A stretch of DNA of 10,322 bases from Candidatus Krumholzibacteriia bacterium. GTDB lineage: Bacteria; Krumholzibacteriota; Krumholzibacteriia; LZORAL124-64-63. Location: positions 1-10,322 of the forward strand of contig DAOWLV010000067.1 of assembly GCA_030643455.1 (NCBI GenBank), in the 5' to 3' direction. Below the pieces are notes generated by a model. That model did not search any database. It saw nothing but the letters and a program-made list of their open reading frames with translations, and had not been told where the DNA came from. The first letter of the stretch is position 1. Each line of letters begins with the position of its first letter. Made by a program: the position numbers and the translations under genes. Below are positions 5,931 through 10,322 of the stretch, piece after piece.

Positions 5931-7163
5931 GTGAATCATGTTACCGTCGGCCGCATGACCCTGATATCCCTTTTGATCATGACCGCCGCTGTCGCTCTTG
6001 CCGAGCCGGCGACCGTCACTGTGCCCGCCGATCCTCCGGCCACCCGCACCGTGGAACTGGTCGAGCAGTGGCGCATCGGCGGCGAGGATGACGAAGACAT
6101 CCTGCTGGGCGTGATCTTCGATGCCGCGGTCAGTAGCGGCGGCAATGTCTACCTCATCGACCGCCAGCTGTCGCAGGTCCTGGTCATCTCGCCCGAGGGC
6201 GAACTGGTGGCCACGCTCGGCCGTCAGGGTGAAGGACCCGGGGAACTGAACCAACCTCACGGCCTGCTCCTGCTCGATGATGAAAAAATCGGAGTCATCC
6301 AGGGATTTCCCGGCAAGGTCACCGTGATCAATCCCGACGATACGCCAGGCGGCGAGATCCACATCGGCGGCCCGCCGGAAGAAGGCGGCTTCAACTTCGT
6401 GCGTGAACTGGACAGGTGCGGCGACCATCTGGTGGGCCAACGGGGACGAGCCACCTTCGACATGGAAACGGGCAAGAGCGTCTCGACCAATACCCTGGCC
6501 GTCATGGACATGGAAGGCAACGACCTCGCGGTCATCGTGGAGCACACCCAGGAGAGCGATCTGCAACGGAACGTCTTCGATGAAAAGGCCCAGTTCTCGG
6601 AGCTGGACGAATGGGCCATCGGGCCGGACGGCATCCTTTACACCGCTCCGGTACGCGATGCCTATACCATCAACGCCCGCAACCTGGACGGTGAAATGGT
6701 GCGTACCATGACCCGCGAGTTCAAACCCCGCCACCGCAACGAGGAAGACAAGCAGGAGCTGACCTCAGGCATGGTCATCATCATGAACGGGGTCAGGCAG
6801 GAAATCGAGAACAAGGCCCTGGACAACGATCCCGCCATCATGGGTCTGGACGTGGCCGACGACGGCCGGCTGTTCGTGCAGACCTGTTTCGACCAGGACA
6901 AGCTTCTGGAAACCGGCACCGCAGGTCGTTTCGACGTCATTTCCCCGGCTGGCGAATTCATCGAACAGCTGACCCTGTCCGTACCCGATTTCGACGGCGA
7001 CAAGGATCGCCTGGTCTTCCTGGACGGGGTGAGTTTCCTGGTGATCCGCAGTTTCGATCAGGCCCAGCAGGCCATGATGGCGGGATTCGGAGATGATGAA
7101 GAGGAAGATGATGATCTCGGGGATGCCGAACCACTGGAAGTGGTGTATTACCGGATGCCTTGA
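5931..7163 (+). CDS. Secreted 6-bladed beta-propeller (NHL-like) protein
   Basis: A 410-residue protein with signal peptide MNHVTVGR plus a hydrophobic stretch ending AVALA (cut near residue 24). The body resembles the 6-bladed beta-propeller family common in Bacteroidetes-type bacteria. Its signature is at 97-106, GRQGEGPGEL, followed by QPHGLLLLDDEKIGVI; each blade has an 'xV.v.spdGel' strand pair, for example VLVISPEGELVATLG, TLAVMDMEGNDLAVI, FDVISPAGEFIEQL. Members are exported and thought to bind ligands or partners; no enzymatic residues are recognisable. Close to the end lies an acidic run, GDDEEEDDDLGDAE, before the last strand LEVVYYRMP. Start: GTG 5931 with AGGGGG 6-7 nt upstream; ATG 5955 would cut the positively charged signal-peptide lead. 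A reductase fragment begins 4 nt after the stop, close enough for coupled translation. Function beyond the fold is unknown. Confidence 0.83.
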   Translation: MNHVTVGRMTLISLLIMTAAVALAEPATVTVPADPPATRTVELVEQWRIGGEDDEDILLGVIFDAAVSSGGNVYLIDRQLSQVLVISPEGELVATLGRQGEGPGELNQPHGLLLLDDEKIGVIQGFPGKVTVINPDDTPGGEIHIGGPPEEGGFNFVRELDRCGDHLVGQRGRATFDMETGKSVSTNTLAVMDMEGNDLAVIVEHTQESDLQRNVFDEKAQFSELDEWAIGPDGILYTAPVRDAYTINARNLDGEMVRTMTREFKPRHRNEEDKQELTSGMVIIMNGVRQEIENKALDNDPAIMGLDVADDGRLFVQTCFDQDKLLETGTAGRFDVISPAGEFIEQLTLSVPDFDGDKDRLVFLDGVSFLVIRSFDQAQQAMMAGFGDDEEEDDDLGDAEPLEVVYYRMP

Positions 7164-7167
7164 GAGG

Positions 7168-7617
7168 ATGCGGGGCGAGGGAAACAACCTCATCCTGGTG
7201 GGGACGGGCACCGGCCTGGCGCCCTACATGAGCATGCTGCGCAGCGAACTGGAATGTCACCTCGATTTGCACACGGTGGTCCTGTTGGGGGCGCGCCACA
7301 GCTGGGACCTGGGTTACCGCGGCGAGCTCATCGCCATGCAGCGTTACTGCCCCACTTTCCACTACATCCCGGTCATCAGCCGTCCTGGCGAGGAGATGGT
7401 GAAATGGTCGGGGCAAACCGGCTACGTGCAGGACCTGTGGGACCGCGGACTGGTGGAAATGGCCATGGGCACAAAACCCGTTCCGGCCAGCACCCACGTG
7501 CTGCTTTGCGGCAATCCCGGCATGATCGAAGGCATGATCGAAAGGCTGGGCCTGGAGGGGTTTGTCGAGGGCACCAGGCAGGAACCCGGACAGATTCATG
7601 CGGAGAAGTACTGGTAA
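7168..7617 (+). CDS. fpr: Ferredoxin/flavodoxin-NADP reductase, NADP-binding half only (truncated, probable pseudogene)
   Basis: 149 residues matching the C-terminal NADP(H)-binding domain of Fpr-type ferredoxin-NADP reductases, which pass electrons between NADPH and ferredoxin or flavodoxin through FAD. Visible: GTGTGLAPYMSML (12-24, pyrophosphate loop), LLGARHSWDLGYRGEL, VISRPGEE, SGQTGYVQDL, LLCGNPGMIEGM (112-123), and the aromatic C-terminus EKYW (146-149). E. coli Fpr has about 248 residues; the first about 100, the FAD-binding barrel, are absent, and upstream DNA codes for the propeller in another frame. The frame extends back to ATG 7093, but those residues have no reductase character. 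ATG 7168 is 4 nt after the propeller stop and has no separate Shine-Dalgarno, so translation would need termination-reinitiation. No stop or frameshift interrupts the remaining domain. Either a recent deletion remnant, an assembly join, or a solitary NADP-binding domain; the first two are more likely. Confidence 0.85.
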   Translation: MRGEGNNLILVGTGTGLAPYMSMLRSELECHLDLHTVVLLGARHSWDLGYRGELIAMQRYCPTFHYIPVISRPGEEMVKWSGQTGYVQDLWDRGLVEMAMGTKPVPASTHVLLCGNPGMIEGMIERLGLEGFVEGTRQEPGQIHAEKYW

Positions 7618-7905
7618 GCGCTTGATATTCCGAACCGATTTGAATAACGCCAATTAGTTGAAAGCTTTATCAAGAGACCCCACCTGACCTCCAGCCTCAC
7701 CCACCACCACCCACCCTCCCCGGGAACAACAAGACACTTCGCGCAATGGCACAGCCTTTGCGGTCCCTTGCCTCGAACGGAAATTATGCGGCGGAAACGG
7801 CCCCTACAGGGCGGTTTGCGACTGGGCCGCAAGGCAGGTTGCACGGTCCCGCCGCGGAAAGATGGCAAATCCCATCAAGCGAGGCAGTGGCTAGTGAATA
7901 GTCGA
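7618..7905. other. 288-nt intergenic gap: C-rich tract, then GC-rich structured leader
   Basis: Nothing coding is supported; the antisense frame here has no recognisable domain. The left end has CTTGATA (7621-7627) and its inverted copy TATCAAG (7668-7674), 40 nt apart, without a T-run. A C-rich tract follows at 7677-7721. From about 7780 the sequence is GC-rich with short stems, for example TTGCG/CGCAA (7816-7820 with 7828-7832), and may be the leader of the Ig-repeat gene. No clear -35/-10 pair was found and no riboswitch consensus fits. Confidence 0.6.
7677..7721 (+). promoter_or_regulatory. C-rich, G-poor tract: possible Rho-utilisation (rut) site; G-quadruplex motif on the other strand
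   Basis: In these 45 nt I count 30 C and 2 G, the composition expected of a Rho loading site on the RNA. It lies 60 nt after the reductase fragment, where no hairpin terminator is visible. On the minus strand, 7700-7721 reads as four G-runs (G4, G3, G3, G3) with loops of 1, 1 and 7 nt, a canonical G-quadruplex pattern. Both roles are inferred from composition. Confidence 0.4.
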
Positions 7906-10322
7906 ATGAAGAAAATCTCGGTTCCGGCTCTGGCGATTATTGCGCTGGTGGCCGCAAGTGGGGCGACCGATGCCCTGGCCTTCGATTATCTCGAAATCAC
8001 GGTGGTAAACCCCCATATGGTGGCCGGACGACCCGCCGTGACCGTCGAGACCGATTTCAGCGTGAACGTCCGTGCGGTGAACAGCGACGGCACGACCGAC
8101 CTGAACGCCGACTTCATTCACGCCCAGCTCATCTCGCCCGATGTGGCGGCGGTGTTGCCGGGGGCCAGCTACCTCTCCGGTGGCGAGTTCCAGTTCGACA
8201 ACGTGCGTTTCCTGTCCGACGGCCAGCCCGTTCGTCTGCGCGTGATCGATGCCGACGACGGCTCCGTTCCGGCGGCCGATGTCTTCATCAACTGCTACAA
8301 TTACGTGCACCATTTCGATCTGGGGATCCCGGGCGGCGACAAGTTCGTCGACCAGGCCATCGATGTGACGATCACCGCCCGTGACGTCAACGGTGTGGCT
8401 GTCCTGAATTTCCGCGACGACCTGACGCTCACGGCCCTGGTGGGCCATTTCCCGTCCGGCCCCACCGTTCTGGTGAGCGGTGGCAACTTCGCCCTCGGCG
8501 TGTCCACCGAGCCGGTCACCTTCTGGGGCACCGATCCGGTGACCCGGGAGAACGTGCTCACAGCCACCAACTCTGTTGTCTATCCGGGTCAGGCGAGTGC
8601 GGCCCAGGGTTCGGCCACGGTCACGCCCTTGCGTCCCGGCCCCCTGGACGGCGTCGTGCTGCTGTTGCCCGGCGAGTCCCTGACCCCGGGCGTGAGCCCC
8701 GGCAAGACGGGCCTGCCCAGCGCCCAGACCTCGGGCCAGAGCTTCGGCGGCATCTCCGCCTACGCCACCGACCTTCACTGGAACCCCGTCGAAGGCGGCG
8801 GACTGCCGAATCTGTCCTGGGTCAGCGACGACCCCAACGGCGGCGTCGTTCTGCCGGCCGGCGGCGTCATGGGCGGCAATCCCGAATCATCCCTGAACGC
8901 GACCCTCATCCGCTCCGGCACGACCCGTGTGACACTCACCGCCAGCGGCGCCGTGATCGGAACCAGCCGTAGCGACGTGGTCATCAATCCCCAGGGACTC
9001 GACCACTTCGAGTTCGACACCGGAGTGTGGAACCCGGACGACCCCCAGGTGACGACCATTCCCTTCAACATCCGGATCATCGCCCGCGACGGGGCGAACA
9101 ACGTCTTTCCCCTGAACGGCGCGGTGAGTCTGCGCGTGAGAATCGGCGCGGCCGACGAGAGCGCCGACTACATCCTCACCAACAACTCGGCCTTCGTGGA
9201 CGGGCGCCTCGACGCCCTGGTCCAGGTCACCAAGCGCGGGTTCAGCGCCTACATCGTGGTCGATGCTGGCGTGGTGGGAACCTCCCCTGCCTTCCAGGTG
9301 AACGCGGGTCCCGCCGAGAAGATCCTCATGTCCTTCCCCGGGGAGACCTGGGTCAACGGCCTGAACGATGAAAACTTCAGCGGCAACCAGGGCACGCCCA
9401 ACGCGGTCACCGCCGGCGACATCATCACGAGCATGGATATCCGCCCCGTCGATCGCTACAACAACCTGGCCCCCGGCAGTCGCAACGTGACCTTCAGTTG
9501 CCCCTCGGGCTGGTTCGAGTTGCCCGACTACCCCGGCAACGTCATCACCATCAACAACGCCACCAGCGCGCGGGTGGTGCTGCGTTCCGCCGACCAGGCC
9601 CAGTATCTGCAGGCCGAGTCGAGCGGCATCAACCCCAACAACTCCAGCGCGGTCCAGGTATCGCCGGCCGCCTACTCCCGCATGGTCGTCGAGGCCCCGG
9701 GCGAGACACTGGACCCGGGTATCTTCGATTCCATCGAGGACGACGGCAAGATAGGCCAGGCCTCCGTGCAGGACGCCGGCGTACCCTTCGACGTGCGTGT
9801 CTTCGCCACCGATACCTACTGGAACCCCATCAGCGACCTGGATCCCGCCCTGCCGGTGAACATGGATTTCTCGAGCAGCGACGGGGCGGCCATTCTGCCG
9901 GCCAATCCCCAGTCCATCGCCGACAATGCGGGCGACTTCCAGGTGACGCTCATCACCCTGGCCGACCCCAACCACCAGACCGTGCGCGTGGATGACAACG
10001 CCAGTGCCGTGACCGCCTTTGCCTCCATCCCGGTCAAGGCCGGCGTCATCGACTACTTCGACATCGGCATCAACAACCGGACGAACCCCACGCCGAATGA
10101 CGTGTTGTCGAACATCCCCGATTTCCGGGCCGGATCACTGCTGCCCAACGTGACGGTGGTGGCGCGGGACGTTTTCGGCAACCACGTGAACGACTATTCC
10201 GAAAACGTGACCCTGTACGTCAACCACGGCACGGGCATCCTCACTCCGGTGTCCATCGACCTGGGCGCGGGCCTGGGCAGCGGCACCTACCAGGGTAGCT
10301 GGCGCGGCCCCATGCAGATCAC
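7906..10322 (+). CDS. Large secreted multi-Ig-like-domain protein (3' end beyond window)
   Basis: The reading frame is open from 7906 to the window edge: 805 complete codons, no stop. Residues 1-25 are a signal peptide, MKKISVPALAI to TDALA. The rest is a string of at least seven beta-sandwich Ig-like domains starting near residues 26, 134, 247, 364, 471, 592 and 714, so 107-122 residues each. Each has a central strand of the form AxDxxxNxV: ARDVNGVAV, ATDLHWNPV (287-295), ARDGANNVF, VDRYNNLA, ATDTYWNPI (634-642), ARDVFGNHV. Domains 3, 5 and 6 begin with a PGE[ST] turn (255, 478, 598). Such invasin/Big-like arrays form long extracellular stalks or adhesins; no enzyme motif is visible. A C-terminal sorting domain like the one in the first two genes may lie beyond the edge, but cannot be seen. 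The start is uncertain: ATG 7906 begins the typical MKK signal peptide but lacks a Shine-Dalgarno; GTG 7894, four codons earlier, has GAGG 9 nt upstream. Confidence 0.85.
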   Translation, partial: MKKISVPALAIIALVAASGATDALAFDYLEITVVNPHMVAGRPAVTVETDFSVNVRAVNSDGTTDLNADFIHAQLISPDVAAVLPGASYLSGGEFQFDNVRFLSDGQPVRLRVIDADDGSVPAADVFINCYNYVHHFDLGIPGGDKFVDQAIDVTITARDVNGVAVLNFRDDLTLTALVGHFPSGPTVLVSGGNFALGVSTEPVTFWGTDPVTRENVLTATNSVVYPGQASAAQGSATVTPLRPGPLDGVVLLLPGESLTPGVSPGKTGLPSAQTSGQSFGGISAYATDLHWNPVEGGGLPNLSWVSDDPNGGVVLPAGGVMGGNPESSLNATLIRSGTTRVTLTASGAVIGTSRSDVVINPQGLDHFEFDTGVWNPDDPQVTTIPFNIRIIARDGANNVFPLNGAVSLRVRIGAADESADYILTNNSAFVDGRLDALVQVTKRGFSAYIVVDAGVVGTSPAFQVNAGPAEKILMSFPGETWVNGLNDENFSGNQGTPNAVTAGDIITSMDIRPVDRYNNLAPGSRNVTFSCPSGWFELPDYPGNVITINNATSARVVLRSADQAQYLQAESSGINPNNSSAVQVSPAAYSRMVVEAPGETLDPGIFDSIEDDGKIGQASVQDAGVPFDVRVFATDTYWNPISDLDPALPVNMDFSSSDGAAILPANPQSIADNAGDFQVTLITLADPNHQTVRVDDNASAVTAFASIPVKAGVIDYFDIGINNRTNPTPNDVLSNIPDFRAGSLLPNVTVVARDVFGNHVNDYSENVTLYVNHGTGILTPVSIDLGAGLGSGTYQGSWRGPMQI

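Noticed and set aside
5907..6734. 275-codon antisense frame under the propeller gene
   Set aside because: Shadow of the opposite strand; the sense frame carries the family signature GRQGEGPGEL and a signal peptide.
7740..7890. c-di-GMP (GEMM) riboswitch before the multi-Ig gene
   Set aside because: Fragments such as GCAAGGC and, on the minus strand, GCAAAGGC look similar, but the ordered GGCAAACC / P2 hairpin / GCAAAGCC consensus is missing on both strands.
8887..9975. 362-codon antisense frame under the multi-Ig gene
   Set aside because: The sense frame is open for over 800 codons with periodic domain motifs; the antisense has none.
1..10322. Mobile elements, CRISPR, tRNA or rRNA genes, defence systems
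   Set aside because: No transposase or integrase motifs, spaced direct repeats, cloverleaf sequences or defence-type domains were seen on either strand.

Overview
The window is GC-rich bacterial chromosomal DNA. It most likely comes from a member of the FCB superphylum or a neighbouring candidate phylum (Krumholzibacteriota, Eisenbacteria, Latescibacterota type). The main evidence is the C-terminal FlgD-like/T9SS-like sorting domain with an NPFNPST motif, present in a secreted protein and, nearly identical, in the tail of the gene before it. A secreted multi-Ig protein, an outer-membrane barrel and a 6-bladed propeller protein fit a diderm. The phylum is inferred from domain style; no marker gene is present.

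Layout, left to right. (1) The last 49 codons of a gene ending in a sorting domain. (2) After 25 nt, a 1003-residue secreted protein with two beta-sandwich-like modules, a glutamine-amidotransferase-like region and the same sorting domain; the pair is probably co-transcribed. (3) A 207-nt gap with a weak hairpin, then a TrmJ-family tRNA methyltransferase with an unusual repetitive His/Ser/Glu/Asn tail. (4) Converging on it, a stand-alone histidine phosphotransfer (Hpt) protein on the minus strand, whose terminator U-tract overlaps the trmJ stop codon. (5) Divergent from hpt, a TorF/Gcw_chp-like putative porin with a strong ribosome binding site and a textbook terminator. (6) A secreted 6-bladed beta-propeller protein and, 4 nt after its stop, only the NADP-binding half of a ferredoxin-NADP reductase. 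(7) A 288-nt gap holding a very C-rich, G-poor stretch. (8) The first 805 codons of a large secreted protein built of at least seven Ig-like domains, running off the right edge.

Most genes here concern the envelope or exterior: four have clear signal peptides, and the partial gene at the left edge is exported by inference from its sorting tail. TrmJ, Hpt and the reductase fragment are cytoplasmic and share no pathway that can be seen. I found no mobile element, CRISPR array, tRNA, rRNA or phage gene, and no coherent new multi-gene system. The points most worth a second look are the orphan reductase half, the conserved sorting-tail pair, the trmJ tail repeat, the C-rich/G-quadruplex stretch and the multi-Ig protein.
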